Below are positions 33,469-42,622 of a stretch of 56,535 nucleotides of DNA, in pieces. Position 1 is the first letter of the stretch. The number at the start of each line of letters is the position of its first letter. Made by a program: the position numbers and the translations under genes. This stretch comes from Cohnella zeiphila (GTDB taxonomy: Bacteria > Bacillota > Bacilli > Paenibacillales > Paenibacillaceae), in contig NZ_JACJVO010000048.1 in NCBI RefSeq assembly GCF_014212055.1, positions 1 through 56,535 on the forward strand. Reading direction: 5' to 3'. Below the pieces are notes generated by a model, which saw only the letters and a program-made list of their open reading frames with translations, did not search any database and had not been told where the DNA came from.

Positions 33469-33497
33469 ACTTTACACTGGGCAACGCGTGCTGTCAA
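33469..33497 (-). promoter_or_regulatory. Promoter of the bmrCD leader
   Basis: On the minus strand, TTGACA (33492-33497) and TAAAGT (33469-33474) are separated by 17 bases. The -35 is perfect and the -10 matches at four positions. It lies 40 bases before the leader ATG. Confidence 0.75.
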
Positions 33498-33724
33498 TCG
33501 GTTCGGCAGAGATTTTCTGGTTTTTTTCGGAGAGCTCCTCCAAAAGGGATCGAACCCCTCCTTGAAGCATCCTCGACCCGGGGATCGAGGCGGTTTTCGG
33601 CAAATTCCTCCTGCTTACGCCCCTTGGGTCCCGGGGTAAAGGGAGAATACAAGCATCCCGTTGAGCGGAACCGTTCGGGCCTCGCCGCGGCCAGGTCCCG
33701 ACGGTCCGGGAAAGGCGGAACGCC

Positions 33725-34432
33725 ATGGCGATCATCGCGGTCTATCTGGCCATCGTTATGCTGGTCATCGAAATCTCCGTCGTTCTCGTGGAAGCGACCG
33801 GGCTCGAGCGGCGGGTGGCGAGGTTCCAGGTCGTCTCGCTGCTGACCGGAACCGGCTTCACCACCCAAGAGTCGGAGCTCATCCTGGGGCACCCGGTCCG
33901 GCGCCGGATCGGCATCTTTCTCATCCTGTTCGGCGCGTTCTCTCTCGCGGTCGTCATCTCGATCATGAGCAGCCTGCTGATCCGGGACTTCCGGCTCGCG
34001 CGGCTCGCCGCGGCGGCGGCCGTGCTGCTGGCGGCCTTGCTGGGGCTGCGGACTCCCGCGGCCGGACGCTGGCTGAACAACCGGATGAGCGGCCGGTTCC
34101 GGATGACGTTCGAGATTCATGAGCTGTCGGTGGAGGAAGCGCTGCTGTTCTCGGGCGACGACGCGTTCCTGGACATTCCGATCGGTCCCGACTCCCCCCT
34201 GCGGGGCCGAACGCTCTCCGGCCTGAGCGAGAGCCAGGGCGATCTGAACGTGCTGGTCCTCAAGCGCGGAACGGTCATGATCCGAGATCGGAGACTGGAC
34301 ACGGAGCTGGAGGCCGGGGACGTTCTCTATGTCTACGGAGACCGTGCGGCGATCGCGCAGGCGTTCGAACGGGATATCGCCTACAAGAAGAAGCTGCAGG
34401 AGGACGAGAAGCAGGCGCAGACGCCGCTGTAA
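33725..34432 (+). CDS. Membrane protein with C-terminal TrkA_C (RCK_C) domain
   Basis: A 235-residue protein. The N-terminus has a hydrophobic helix (IIAVYLAIVMLVIEISVVLV), a TGTGFTTQESELI segment, and two further helices (IGIFLILFGAFSLAVVISI and the Ala-rich AAAAVLLAALLGL). A cytoplasmic TrkA_C domain follows (residues ~140-225, with LRGRTLSGL, LNVLVLKRG, LEAGDVLYVYGD). TrkA_C domains bind c-di-AMP or other ligands and regulate cation transport, so a gating or signalling role is likely; no ion-selectivity filter is visible. ATG 33725 follows GGGAAAGGCGG. It ends 20 bases before the CorA-like gene and is probably co-transcribed. The region upstream (33498-33724) holds several GC-rich hairpins but no gene I can support. 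Confidence 0.78.
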   Translation: MAIIAVYLAIVMLVIEISVVLVEATGLERRVARFQVVSLLTGTGFTTQESELILGHPVRRRIGIFLILFGAFSLAVVISIMSSLLIRDFRLARLAAAAAVLLAALLGLRTPAAGRWLNNRMSGRFRMTFEIHELSVEEALLFSGDDAFLDIPIGPDSPLRGRTLSGLSESQGDLNVLVLKRGTVMIRDRRLDTELEAGDVLYVYGDRAAIAQAFERDIAYKKKLQEDEKQAQTPL

Positions 34433-34452
34433 ACAGAAGGGAAGTGCGGAAG

Positions 34453-35895
34453 ATGAACGACAAGCTCGACTTGCGGGACAAAAAGCTTCGCGAAGCGCAG
34501 CTGCAATTCCTGTTTCCCTTCTCGCTCGAAGCGAACGGCCAGCGGAAGATGCGGGACGTGCTGCTGGGCGAAGGGTACGACGCGTTCAGGCTGGACGAGC
34601 TGGCGCTCGAGCGCCGCTATTACGGGAAGCGGCGGGTGTCCCACCGGGAGATGGAGAGCTACTATTTGCCGTTCACCAGCCACATCCTCTACCCGGACGA
34701 CGACAATCCCGAATGCTTTCAACGGCTGAGCAAAGCGCTGAACGCCGAAGCCGAACTGGCTTCCCCGTCGGCACGGTGGCGGTTCGCCATTCATTCCACG
34801 GACGTCGTGCTCACTCCGTTCGACACGGGTTTCCTGACTCTCCGGGTCGGGCTATCGGGGGAGGGGCTGTCCCTGACCCAAGCCGTCGAATTCGCCAAGC
34901 GGTTCCGCGTGCTTCAGCATCCGGCCGGGGAGCAGCCGGAAGACCGCGTCGTGTACGAAGGCCGGACGTACGACCAAGTCGAATCGTTCCTGTTCGAGGC
35001 GCTCGTCCCGCGAACGATGCCGTTTCTGGACCGGTCGTCGATGAACGACACGTACTTCGAGAAGCTCCCCCTGCTGATCGACGAACGCATGTACGTGATC
35101 GCCTTGTACTTGTTCGACGAGCAGGAGGACATCTCCCTGATCGACCGCTACCGGGCTACCCGCCTGGACGGCATGGACGAGGAGGGCAAGCCCTACGTGA
35201 GCGCCAGCCATCTTCCATACATCCGGGGCTATTGCCGGGACACCGGCTACGACCGCTGGGCGCCGGACACGTTCTATCTGGCCGACGAGAGCAGCTTCTG
35301 CTGCCTGACCCGGGCTCCCGACAAGCTGGCCGACCGGCTGGCCGGGAAGATGTACGGCGAGTACTATTACGGCTTGCTGCTGAACCTGTTCCATCGCATC
35401 GTCCTGCTCAAGCTGTCCACTTCCTACTCCAAAGTCCAGCTCGAACGGAATCCGGAGGAGACCGCCCTGCTCATCCGTTCCATCACCGCCTTCTCGGCCA
35501 AGTACTATTTCCTGGAGGTGGCGTCTCAGTCGCAAGGGCGCGAGATCTTCCTCCAATTGCGCCGAATGTACGGCAACGACGAGCTGTTCGAGGACGTCAA
35601 GCAGACGCTGAACGATCTGTTCCAGTACCAGGAGAACTCCACTTCGAAGCGTTCCAGCTACTTGCTGACGGTGCTCACCATCTATACCGTCATCAGCGGC
35701 ATCTACGGCATGAACCAGGTCATCGACGATTTGAAGGGACGGATCCGCTGGTCGGTCGTTCTCTCGTATTCGCCGTTCCAATGGATCGCTCTCGTCGTCA
35801 CCGTGTCCGGGCTCGTCGTCGCCTTCGGGCTGACCGTCAACGTCCTGTGGAAGTGGGCCGCCGATTGGTTCCGCCGCCGAATCCGTCCGCTGTAA
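34453..35895 (+). CDS. Divergent CorA-like membrane protein
   Basis: A 480-residue protein not recognised as a standard CorA, but its end is CorA-shaped. A helix (SYLLTVLTIYTVISGIYG) ends in the GMN tripeptide at ~419-421. A ~20-residue loop follows, then a second helix (WIALVVTVSGLVVAFGLTV) and a basic C-terminus (KWAADWFRRRIR). GMN between two C-terminal helices is the selectivity signature of CorA-type divalent-cation channels. The ~390-residue N-terminal part is soluble, contains a long helical stretch before TM1 (NDELFEDVKQTLNDLFQYQENS) and is longer than in CorA. ATG 34453 was preferred to GTG 34444 because of ribosome-site spacing. The upstream TrkA_C protein may regulate it; transport of Mg2+ or another ion is inference. 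Confidence 0.68.
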   Translation: MNDKLDLRDKKLREAQLQFLFPFSLEANGQRKMRDVLLGEGYDAFRLDELALERRYYGKRRVSHREMESYYLPFTSHILYPDDDNPECFQRLSKALNAEAELASPSARWRFAIHSTDVVLTPFDTGFLTLRVGLSGEGLSLTQAVEFAKRFRVLQHPAGEQPEDRVVYEGRTYDQVESFLFEALVPRTMPFLDRSSMNDTYFEKLPLLIDERMYVIALYLFDEQEDISLIDRYRATRLDGMDEEGKPYVSASHLPYIRGYCRDTGYDRWAPDTFYLADESSFCCLTRAPDKLADRLAGKMYGEYYYGLLLNLFHRIVLLKLSTSYSKVQLERNPEETALLIRSITAFSAKYYFLEVASQSQGREIFLQLRRMYGNDELFEDVKQTLNDLFQYQENSTSKRSSYLLTVLTIYTVISGIYGMNQVIDDLKGRIRWSVVLSYSPFQWIALVVTVSGLVVAFGLTVNVLWKWAADWFRRRIRPL

Positions 35896-35904
35896 GCGCG
35901 AAAA

Positions 35905-35924
35905 GCGCTCCCCTCTAGGAGCGC
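35905..35924. terminator. Bidirectional terminator between convergent genes
   Basis: GCGCTCC and GGAGCGC pair around a six-base loop between the CorA-like gene and the convergent sulfatase. On the minus strand TTTT follows. Confidence 0.7.
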
Positions 35925-35930
35925 CCCTCT

Positions 35931-37406
35931 TCAAAATCTTCGATCGGTCTTCATGGGCACGACGTCGGCCGTTTCCATATAGAACGTGAGCAGCCTCTCC
36001 TTGAGAGAAGCCAGCACGCCCGCAAGCTCCGGATCGTCGATGCGGTTGTCCGTCTCGCGCGGATCGCGGCGCAGATCGTACAGCTCGTCGCTTTCGTAGA
36101 AGCGCCTGACGTACTTGTAGTCGCGCGTTCGGCACATGACAGCTTTCGTATGCTCGGGCCCTTCCTGCTGCTGCAGGCCCACCCGGGGCCAGTACAGACC
36201 GGCGGATGTCCCCATCGACGTGCTCTCCAGCTCCATCGCCTGCGTCTCTCCGTGCAGCCGTCCCCCTTCGGAAAATACCGCGTCCCGGTGCTCGTCGCGT
36301 TCCCCGGCCAGCACCGGCAGCAGCGAGCGGCCGAAATGGGTGTGCCCCGGCGTCAGGCCGACGAGCGCCTCCACCGTCGCGGGGAAGTCGATCAGCTCGA
36401 CGAGCGCATCGCTGACCCGCGGCTGAACGTCCACCCCCTTCGGCGGCTTGATCAGGAACGGGACGTTGGTCAGACAATCCTCGAACGTGTTTTGCGTCTT
36501 TTCCACCAGTCCGTAATCTCCCGTAAAGTCCCCATGGTCGGAAAAGAAAAATACCGCCGTGTCGTCGTAAAGACCCGCTTCCTTGAGCGCGTCGAGCAGC
36601 AGCCCGAACTGGTGGTCGACGCGCGCGCACATGCCGTAATACGTCGCCCGCAGCTCCCGCCAGCGATCCTCGGTCCATCCTTGCAGCTTCTGGCGATCGT
36701 AGATGCCTTTGAGCAGGCTCGGCTTCTTCTCCCAATCCGGCGCGGGCGTCCGCTCCGGCAGCCGATCCCGGTCGATCCGGCCGAACCACGGCTCTTCGAC
36801 CCCGTAAGGGGGATGGGGGTACAGAAGCGGCAAATAGATGCACATCGGCTTGTCGTGCGGCGCGTTGCGGATAAAGTCGATCGCGCCGAGAACCATCGCC
36901 CAATCTCCGTCGTAGTAGGCTTCCTCGTCCGGCGCTTTCTCCAGGCGGCCGGCATAGAACGAATAGTAGTTGTCTCCTTCGGGATCGCCGCGCCAGCCGT
37001 CGGCGGCATGCAGGTTCGTCTCCGGGCGCGGCAGCTTCTCCGGCTTGTACTTGATGTCGCAGTAGGCGTCGAAGCCGTTCTGGGCCGGCACGAGGTCGTT
37101 CTTGCCGCCCCACCATACCTCGTAGCCGTTGTCCTTGAGCGTTCGCAGCAGAACCGGCTCGTCCTCCTGCATCATATGGAACATCGTGCGGTGGCCGCGC
37201 ACGTGCGGATACCAGCCGCTCATGAACGAGCAGCGGCTCGGCGTGCAGACGGGATTCTGGCAGAACGCGTTGCGGAACGACACGGCTTCCGTCCCGGCGA
37301 GCCGGTCCAGGTTCGGCGTGACCGCGGCTTCGTTGCCGAGATGCCCCATGACGTCGGCGCGCCATTGATCGGGGTTGAAGATGACGATATGCGGTTTGCC
37401 TGACAT
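35931..37406 (-). CDS. Sulfatase, formylglycine type
   Basis: A 491-residue type I sulfatase that removes sulfate esters from a sugar or glycan. The active-site motif CTPSR places Cys54 for conversion to formylglycine, inside the NPVCTPSR stretch. Metal-binding residues are in the N-terminal NPDQWRADVMG and in FFFSDHGDFTGDYG. No signal peptide is visible, so it acts in the cytoplasm on imported substrate. The C-terminus has the usual YKYVRRFYESDELYDLRRDP. It is the last gene of the sugar ABC operon, 111 bases behind the MalG-type permease, with a GGAGGAAACAGC ribosome binding site. A formylglycine-generating or anSME enzyme is not encoded in the window and must lie elsewhere. Confidence 0.92.
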   Translation of the reverse strand: MSGKPHIVIFNPDQWRADVMGHLGNEAAVTPNLDRLAGTEAVSFRNAFCQNPVCTPSRCSFMSGWYPHVRGHRTMFHMMQEDEPVLLRTLKDNGYEVWWGGKNDLVPAQNGFDAYCDIKYKPEKLPRPETNLHAADGWRGDPEGDNYYSFYAGRLEKAPDEEAYYDGDWAMVLGAIDFIRNAPHDKPMCIYLPLLYPHPPYGVEEPWFGRIDRDRLPERTPAPDWEKKPSLLKGIYDRQKLQGWTEDRWRELRATYYGMCARVDHQFGLLLDALKEAGLYDDTAVFFFSDHGDFTGDYGLVEKTQNTFEDCLTNVPFLIKPPKGVDVQPRVSDALVELIDFPATVEALVGLTPGHTHFGRSLLPVLAGERDEHRDAVFSEGGRLHGETQAMELESTSMGTSAGLYWPRVGLQQQEGPEHTKAVMCRTRDYKYVRRFYESDELYDLRRDPRETDNRIDDPELAGVLASLKERLLTFYMETADVVPMKTDRRF

Positions 37407-37517
37407 GCTGTTTCCTCCTTCGGCGATCGGATTTGTCTACTTGCGCCGGATAAGCCGCGGCGACGCCGGACGCGCCCGCGGCGGTTCGTCCGGCTCGCGT
37501 TCGCGGCCCGCCGCCGG

Positions 37518-38357
37518 TCAGCCTTTGACCGAACCGGCGATGCCGTTGATAAAGTAGCGCTGGAACAAAATGAAGACGACCATGACCGGGATCAGCGAGA
37601 TGGAAGCGCCGGCGGCCATGCCCGACCAGTCGACCGTGTTCTCCCCGGTGAACGAGAACATGCCGACCGCGAGCGTCCGCAGCTCGGGCTTGTTCAGCGT
37701 GAAGATCAGCGGGACGAAGAACGAGTTCCACGTCCAGATGAACTGCATGATGACCGTCGTGGACACGATCGGCAGCGAGAGCGGCAGCATGATCTGCCGG
37801 AACGTCCGGAAGAACCCGCTGCCGTCGATCTCCGCCGACTCTTCCAGCTCCTGGGGAAGCGACCGGAAGTGCGCCGTGTACAGCAAAATGAACAGCACGT
37901 GGGCGCCGGACGATTCGGCCAGAATGACGCCGGGCATCGTGTTCAGCAAGCCAAGGTGCTTGATCAGCTGATAGACCGGCAGGATCGTGTACCCTTTCGG
38001 AATGAACATCGTCGCCGTGAACGCCGCCAGAAGCACCCGGGCGCCAGGGAAGCGGACGCGTCCGAGCGCGTAGCCGGCGAGCGCCGACAGGACGACGACG
38101 ATGACGACGGTGGCGGCCGTGACGATCGCCGAGTTGGCGAAGTACGCCGAGAAGTGGCCGACCCGCCATGCCCGGGAGAAGTTGCTCCACTGGGCGCTCT
38201 CCGGCAGCAGCCGGATGCCGGAGGCGATATATTCGGTGTTCGTCTTCAGCGAAGAGAACAGCATCCACACAAAAGGATAGACCCACAGCGCGCCGAACGT
38301 CAACAAAGCCAAGTGCAGCAGCGCGTTCGTTCCGCGTCTCGCGACGAGTCGCCTCAT
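37518..38357 (-). CDS. Carbohydrate ABC transporter permease (MalG-type)
   Basis: A 279-residue six-helix permease of the CUT1 group. The N-terminal helix (LLHLALLTFGALWVYPFVWMLFSSLK) and the EAA loop ELEESAEIDGSGFFRTFRQIMLPL are plain, and the C-terminus ends QRYFINGIAGSVKG, the usual MalG ending. ATG 38357 overlaps the stop of the MalF-type gene (ATGA at 38354-38357), so translation is coupled. No ATPase gene belongs to the operon; a shared MsmX-type ATPase encoded elsewhere is the normal solution in Bacillales. The downstream sulfatase suggests a sulfated sugar as substrate. Confidence 0.93.
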   Translation of the reverse strand: MRRLVARRGTNALLHLALLTFGALWVYPFVWMLFSSLKTNTEYIASGIRLLPESAQWSNFSRAWRVGHFSAYFANSAIVTAATVVIVVVLSALAGYALGRVRFPGARVLLAAFTATMFIPKGYTILPVYQLIKHLGLLNTMPGVILAESSGAHVLFILLYTAHFRSLPQELEESAEIDGSGFFRTFRQIMLPLSLPIVSTTVIMQFIWTWNSFFVPLIFTLNKPELRTLAVGMFSFTGENTVDWSGMAAGASISLIPVMVVFILFQRYFINGIAGSVKG

Positions 38358-39361
38358 TCGCGCCCGCCTCCTCTCGCGGCGGCGGCGCGGCGAGGCCGCT
38401 CCCCGCGTTCCCTGGACGCCTGCACGAGCCAGCCGAGCAGCAGCGTCAGCAGGAAGATCGCGAGACCGAACACGATGCCGGCCGCGGAAGCGTACCCGAT
38501 CCGCGGGAAGCCGCTCGTGTTGAAGGCATAATTGTAAATATACAGATCGACCGTCTCCGTCGCGTAGAAGGGTCCTCCGCCCGTCAGCGTCTTCACCAGG
38601 TCGAACACGTGCATGCTGTTCACGACGGTGAGCAGCAGCACGACGGCGGCCACCGGCCTCAGCAGCGGCAGCGTGACGTATCGCAGCACCTGCGCGCTTC
38701 CGGCCCCGTCGATCCGGGCCGCCTCGAACGCTTCGCCGGGAAGCGACTGCAGGCCCGCCAGCCAGTAGACCATCGCCATGCCGAAAAACTTCCACGACCC
38801 GACGAGCACCAGGACGCCCATCGCCGTTCCCGCCTGCCCCAGCCACGGCACGGGCTCCGAAAGCAGCCCCAGCTTAAGCAGCAGGCCGTTCACGAGCGCG
38901 TTCTCGTTGCCGAAAATGAACTTCATGACGATGCCGACCGTGGAAGCCGCGGTCACGACGGGCAGGAAATAGACCGTCCGATAGAACACTTTGCCCCGGA
39001 AAACGGCCCGATTGAGAACGAGCGCCAGCAGCAGCGACGACGGGAGCAAGATCGCCGCCGTCGCGCCGATGTAGATCAGGCTGTTGCGGAAAGCGTTCCA
39101 GAACGCAGGATCCCGCAGCAGCTCGGAGAAATTGCTCCATCCGACGGAATCCTCCAACGGACCGATGCCGCTCCATTCGTAGAACGAATAGACGTAGCTC
39201 ATCGCGATCGGATAGATCGTGAACGCGGCGAAAAAAACGACCTGCGGCAAAACGAACAGATACGCCCACGCGTACCGCGTTCTTTTCCGGCGGGAAAGCG
39301 TCACAACGGAGCGAGACGCATCGGTCCGGACCGTCATCGCCTCGTTGGCTCCCAAGGACAT
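38354..39361 (-). CDS. Carbohydrate ABC transporter permease (MalF-type)
   Basis: A 335-residue CUT1 permease. After a ~28-residue basic N-terminus come the helices starting AWAYLFVLPQVVFFAAFTIYP. The EAA loop reads LPGEAFEAARIDGAGSAQVLRYVTLPLL. The C-terminus is an unusually Arg/Gly/Ala-rich tail (RGERPRRAAAARGGGRE). ATG 39361 has GGAGGAAAGGAG upstream but with long spacing; GTG or a later ATG cannot be excluded. It follows the binding protein by 98 bases and overlaps the MalG-type gene by four bases. Confidence 0.92.
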   Translation of the reverse strand: MSLGANEAMTVRTDASRSVVTLSRRKRTRYAWAYLFVLPQVVFFAAFTIYPIAMSYVYSFYEWSGIGPLEDSVGWSNFSELLRDPAFWNAFRNSLIYIGATAAILLPSSLLLALVLNRAVFRGKVFYRTVYFLPVVTAASTVGIVMKFIFGNENALVNGLLLKLGLLSEPVPWLGQAGTAMGVLVLVGSWKFFGMAMVYWLAGLQSLPGEAFEAARIDGAGSAQVLRYVTLPLLRPVAAVVLLLTVVNSMHVFDLVKTLTGGGPFYATETVDLYIYNYAFNTSGFPRIGYASAAGIVFGLAIFLLTLLLGWLVQASRERGERPRRAAAARGGGRE

Positions 39362-39459
39362 GGCGCGAACTCAACTCCTTTCCTCCAAACGGTACGGCGG
39401 GCGGGAACGCGGACGCCGGATGCCCCGACCGCCTCCGTTCTCCATGCCCGCGGCCCCGC

Positions 39460-40983
39460 TCATTTCGCCAATTCCGCGTATTTGTCGCTCGTGTACGGCT
39501 CGAACGGCGTCCAGTTCGGGAATTGGTAGTCCGTCGCCGAGATTTTCGCGCCCGACCGGCTCACTTTGTCGATCGATTCCTTGAGCGCCTGATTGTAGCC
39601 CGCGCTAAGCTGGGCCAGCTGCCCTTTCAAGTCCGTCACCTGTCCCGCCAAATATCCTTCGACGATCTGCCCGACGTTCTCCTTCGGCTTCTTGCCGTTC
39701 AGCTCCGTGTTCACCTGCACCGCCGCTTTGTTGCGCGTATACGGATGGGGCGACAGGATGAACGCCTTGTCCTGAATGTCCTGCGCCTGCAAGAACTGAG
39801 GATTGTCGACCTGGGTCGTCTTGTTCTGTTCGACGATCGGCGAGCCTTCCACGCCGAGCTTGAGCTGGTTCACGTAGAAATGATCCATGTAATAGTTCAA
39901 GAACAGCTTGACTTCCTCGTAGTGCTTCGTGTTCTTGCTGACGTGCACCGTCGCCTTCGTCTCCCCTTGGAACGCGTAGTAGGAGGGCTTCCCGTCCTTC
40001 GTCGGAAGCGGCGCGACGCCGAAGTCGTTAAACTTGTTGTTCTGCTGAAGCTCCGAGGACAGGAACGTGCCGTCGATGACGAACGCGGCTTTGCCTGCGG
40101 CGAACAGGCTGGAAGCTTCGCGGTAATCGATGACGAGGCTGTTCGGGTGAAGCAGCTTCTCGTCCTGCAGCTTCTTGAGAAATTCGACCGATTCCACATA
40201 GCCCGGAGAATCGAATTCGTATTGCCCGGTCTTCAGGTTGAAGCCGTCGTTCGGGACAACCTCCGGCTTGATCGCCGTCGCCATCTGCCCGATATAGCCG
40301 GTGACCAGCCAATCCGTCTTGATGCCGAGAATGAGCGGGTAGACGTCGCTTCCGACCTGGCGGATTTTCTCGCCGACCTTCTCCAGGTCCTCCCACGACT
40401 TCGGAACGTCGTTCTCCGTCAGCCCCGCCTTGGCCAACACGTCCTTGTTGTAATAGAGCATGTGCGAGTACCGGCGCGGCGTGAAGTGGGGCAGCGCGTA
40501 GACGCTGCCGTCCAGGGTCGTGTACCCTTCCGTCCACGTTCCGTCGTAAAATTGCTGCTTCCGCTCGTCCGTCAGCACGTCGTCGAGATTGTGGATCAGC
40601 CCGAGACGGTTCAGCTGGTCGATCGGCACGGCGTTGGAGTTGGCGAAGATGTCCGGCAGGCTGTTGCTGGAGATCGCGGCCTGAAGCTGGGCGGGATACT
40701 GCGAAGAGACGATATCGGGAAAATCGACGTGAATGTTCGGATAGTCCTTCTCGAAGTCGGCGATCGTCTGTTCGATCGCCTGCCGCGATTCGGGCCAGCG
40801 GCTCCAATAGGTAATGGTGACCGGCGCTTTCGATCCGGACGCCGTGTCGGCGGCGGCTGTGCCGGATGCGGTGCCGGATGACGTTCCGGATGCCGTAGAA
40901 CCGGTCTGCTCGGAGGAGCAGCCCGTTAACAGCAAGGAAATGGCGGCGGCCGAAGACAACAGGCCGAAGGCGATTTTGTTCAT
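39460..40983 (-). CDS. Carbohydrate ABC transporter substrate-binding lipoprotein
   Basis: A 507-residue extracellular solute-binding protein of family 1. The signal peptide ends in the lipobox LLTGC (Cys22), followed by a Ser/Thr/Gly/Ala tether to residue ~52. The mature part begins VTITYWSRWPESRQAIEQTIADFEKDYPNI, the standard strand-helix start of this family. It is the first gene of the operon serving the MalF/MalG permeases and the sulfatase. ATG 40983 has GGGAGTG upstream. In the 204-base gap before it (40984-41187), TATAAT on the minus strand at 41128-41133 is a possible -10 without a good -35, consistent with activator dependence on the AraC-type response regulator. Confidence 0.92.
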   Translation of the reverse strand: MNKIAFGLLSSAAAISLLLTGCSSEQTGSTASGTSSGTASGTAAADTASGSKAPVTITYWSRWPESRQAIEQTIADFEKDYPNIHVDFPDIVSSQYPAQLQAAISSNSLPDIFANSNAVPIDQLNRLGLIHNLDDVLTDERKQQFYDGTWTEGYTTLDGSVYALPHFTPRRYSHMLYYNKDVLAKAGLTENDVPKSWEDLEKVGEKIRQVGSDVYPLILGIKTDWLVTGYIGQMATAIKPEVVPNDGFNLKTGQYEFDSPGYVESVEFLKKLQDEKLLHPNSLVIDYREASSLFAAGKAAFVIDGTFLSSELQQNNKFNDFGVAPLPTKDGKPSYYAFQGETKATVHVSKNTKHYEEVKLFLNYYMDHFYVNQLKLGVEGSPIVEQNKTTQVDNPQFLQAQDIQDKAFILSPHPYTRNKAAVQVNTELNGKKPKENVGQIVEGYLAGQVTDLKGQLAQLSAGYNQALKESIDKVSRSGAKISATDYQFPNWTPFEPYTSDKYAELAK

Positions 40984-41187
40984 GAGGACACTCCCTTGAA
41001 GGTAAAGTAGGCTCGTCTTCGCTTCTCCGGTCGTCCGGTCGCCAGCGGCATATCTTTAAATTCGGATCGAGTAACTCGGATTAGACTTGGCGCCCATCCG
41101 TCTTGCCGCTCGATCTCTCTTCCCCGCATTATACCGTAGCGCCGGTTCGGCGGCAGCGGGAATGATTTAGCGCCTTGGGCGAACTTT

Positions 41188-42549
41188 TTAGCGCGGCCCG
41201 CCGGATCGTGTGCCGTGCAGCCGGCGGTATTCGCCCGGCGTCATGCCGAACGCCTGCTTGAACAAGCTGCCGAAATAGCGAAGATCGGCATATCCGACCG
41301 CCTCCGCCACGTCGGCTACCGGGTCGTTGCCGGCGAGCAGCAGGAGCCGGGCTCTCTGCATTCTTCGTTCTACCATATAGCGGACGAACGGAACCCCGAC
41401 CCGCTGCTTGAACAGGCGGCTGAACGTCACCGGATGAACGCCCAGGCGGGAGGCCGCTTCCTCGAGCGATAGACCCGGGCCCTCCCCGTTCTCGAGCAAC
41501 CCCAGCACTTCATCCCAAGCTGTCGCCGCAACCGGCCGCGGGGGCAAGTACGCATCCAACGCTTTCAGCATCCAGCCCCGCAGCTCCGGCCACGTTCGCA
41601 AGACCGCCAGCTCCGCCGCACGGTCTTCCGTCCGGCTCCCCAACCCGGAAGCCGGAGATTCCGCGAACAGTCCCTCGTCCAGCCAATTCAGCAGCTTCTC
41701 GCACTCCCGCTTCAACGCCTCGGCGCGAATCCCCTCCAAGGCGCCCAGCCAGTCGGCGGCGGAGCGGTTCAACCGTTCCCGGTCCCCTTTCTTCGCCGCC
41801 AGCAGCACCTGGCGGCGAGCGGCAGCGGCCTCCGGGGGGACGGCATAAGGATGGAGCCGGGCGGCTCCGCTCGCCGGCGGTCTCCCATAGAACCGGCGGT
41901 CTTGCCACCGCCCGAGCTCGGCTTCCCACGCCCCCGGGAATTCGTCCGGCCGGAAGAAGACCGTTCCGGACGGCCAAGACGCCGCGGGGACGATGTCGGC
42001 CTCGACGTCCCCGTTCCGGACGCTCCCGATCGCGAGCGCCTCCGCTTCTTCTCCGGACTCGCGGAACCGGACCGTTTTGCCGGCGCGCTCGTCGAACCAG
42101 AGCGACAGATTCCCGTCTCGGCGGACGATTCCGCTTCCCGCATCCCCGCGGAGCCGGACGCCGACCTGCTCCGCGAAACGGGCCGACATCCCTTCGTATA
42201 CCCGGGCGACCCTCTGCCGCAACTGCTCCCGGTCCGCCGGCTTCAGCATATAATCGAGAGCTCCTCTTTGAAGCGCCGTTCGCGCATAGTCGAAATCCTC
42301 GTAACCCGTCAGAACGATCGCCTCCGTCATCGGCCGCAGACGCTTCGCTTCCTGCAGAATCGACAGGCCGTCTAGCTCCGGCATCCGAATGTCGACGAAC
42401 AGAAGATCCGGCCTCACGGCGACGATCCGCTCGAGCGCCTCCTGACCGAACCCGACGTCGAACACCTCTGCGTAAGGATGGCAGCCCCTCAGCTTATGGA
42501 CGATGCTTTCCCGTACCCGCTGCTCGTCGTCGGCCACGCAAATTTTCAT
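41188..42549 (-). CDS. AraC-type response regulator (YesN-like)
   Basis: A 453-residue response regulator. The receiver domain (residues 1-~120) has the acidic pair in VADDEQ, the phosphoacceptor Asp in LLFVDIRMPELDG, and Lys in YMLKPADREQL. A ~230-residue linker of no clear fold follows. The C-terminus is an AraC-type pair of HTH motifs (LSLEEAASRLGVHPVTFSRLFKQRVGVPF and DVAEAVGYADLRYFGSLFKQAFGMTPGEYRR). It starts at ATG 42549 with GGGGATCTCCC. It is divergent from its kinase and lies upstream of the sugar ABC-sulfatase operon on the same strand, which it most likely activates. Confidence 0.92.
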   Translation of the reverse strand: MKICVADDEQRVRESIVHKLRGCHPYAEVFDVGFGQEALERIVAVRPDLLFVDIRMPELDGLSILQEAKRLRPMTEAIVLTGYEDFDYARTALQRGALDYMLKPADREQLRQRVARVYEGMSARFAEQVGVRLRGDAGSGIVRRDGNLSLWFDERAGKTVRFRESGEEAEALAIGSVRNGDVEADIVPAASWPSGTVFFRPDEFPGAWEAELGRWQDRRFYGRPPASGAARLHPYAVPPEAAAARRQVLLAAKKGDRERLNRSAADWLGALEGIRAEALKRECEKLLNWLDEGLFAESPASGLGSRTEDRAAELAVLRTWPELRGWMLKALDAYLPPRPVAATAWDEVLGLLENGEGPGLSLEEAASRLGVHPVTFSRLFKQRVGVPFVRYMVERRMQRARLLLLAGNDPVADVAEAVGYADLRYFGSLFKQAFGMTPGEYRRLHGTRSGGPR

Positions 42550-42622
42550 GGGAGATCCCCCTCAGGCTCATTTTCGTGTACAATATCATATTAAACCCAT
42601 CAAATTAATCGGGAGAGTTGCC

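Noticed and set aside
33540..33570. tRNA T-arm-like GGGGTTCGATCCC on the minus strand
   Set aside because: No acceptor stem, D arm or anticodon arm could be found around it.
33498..33724. Possible c-di-AMP (ydaO-type) riboswitch before the TrkA_C gene
   Set aside because: Several GC-rich hairpins are present, but the conserved ydaO core sequences are not.
34852..38286. 1144-codon open frame on the minus strand
   Set aside because: It runs through the CorA-like, sulfatase and MalG-type genes in the wrong frame or strand and shows no family motif.
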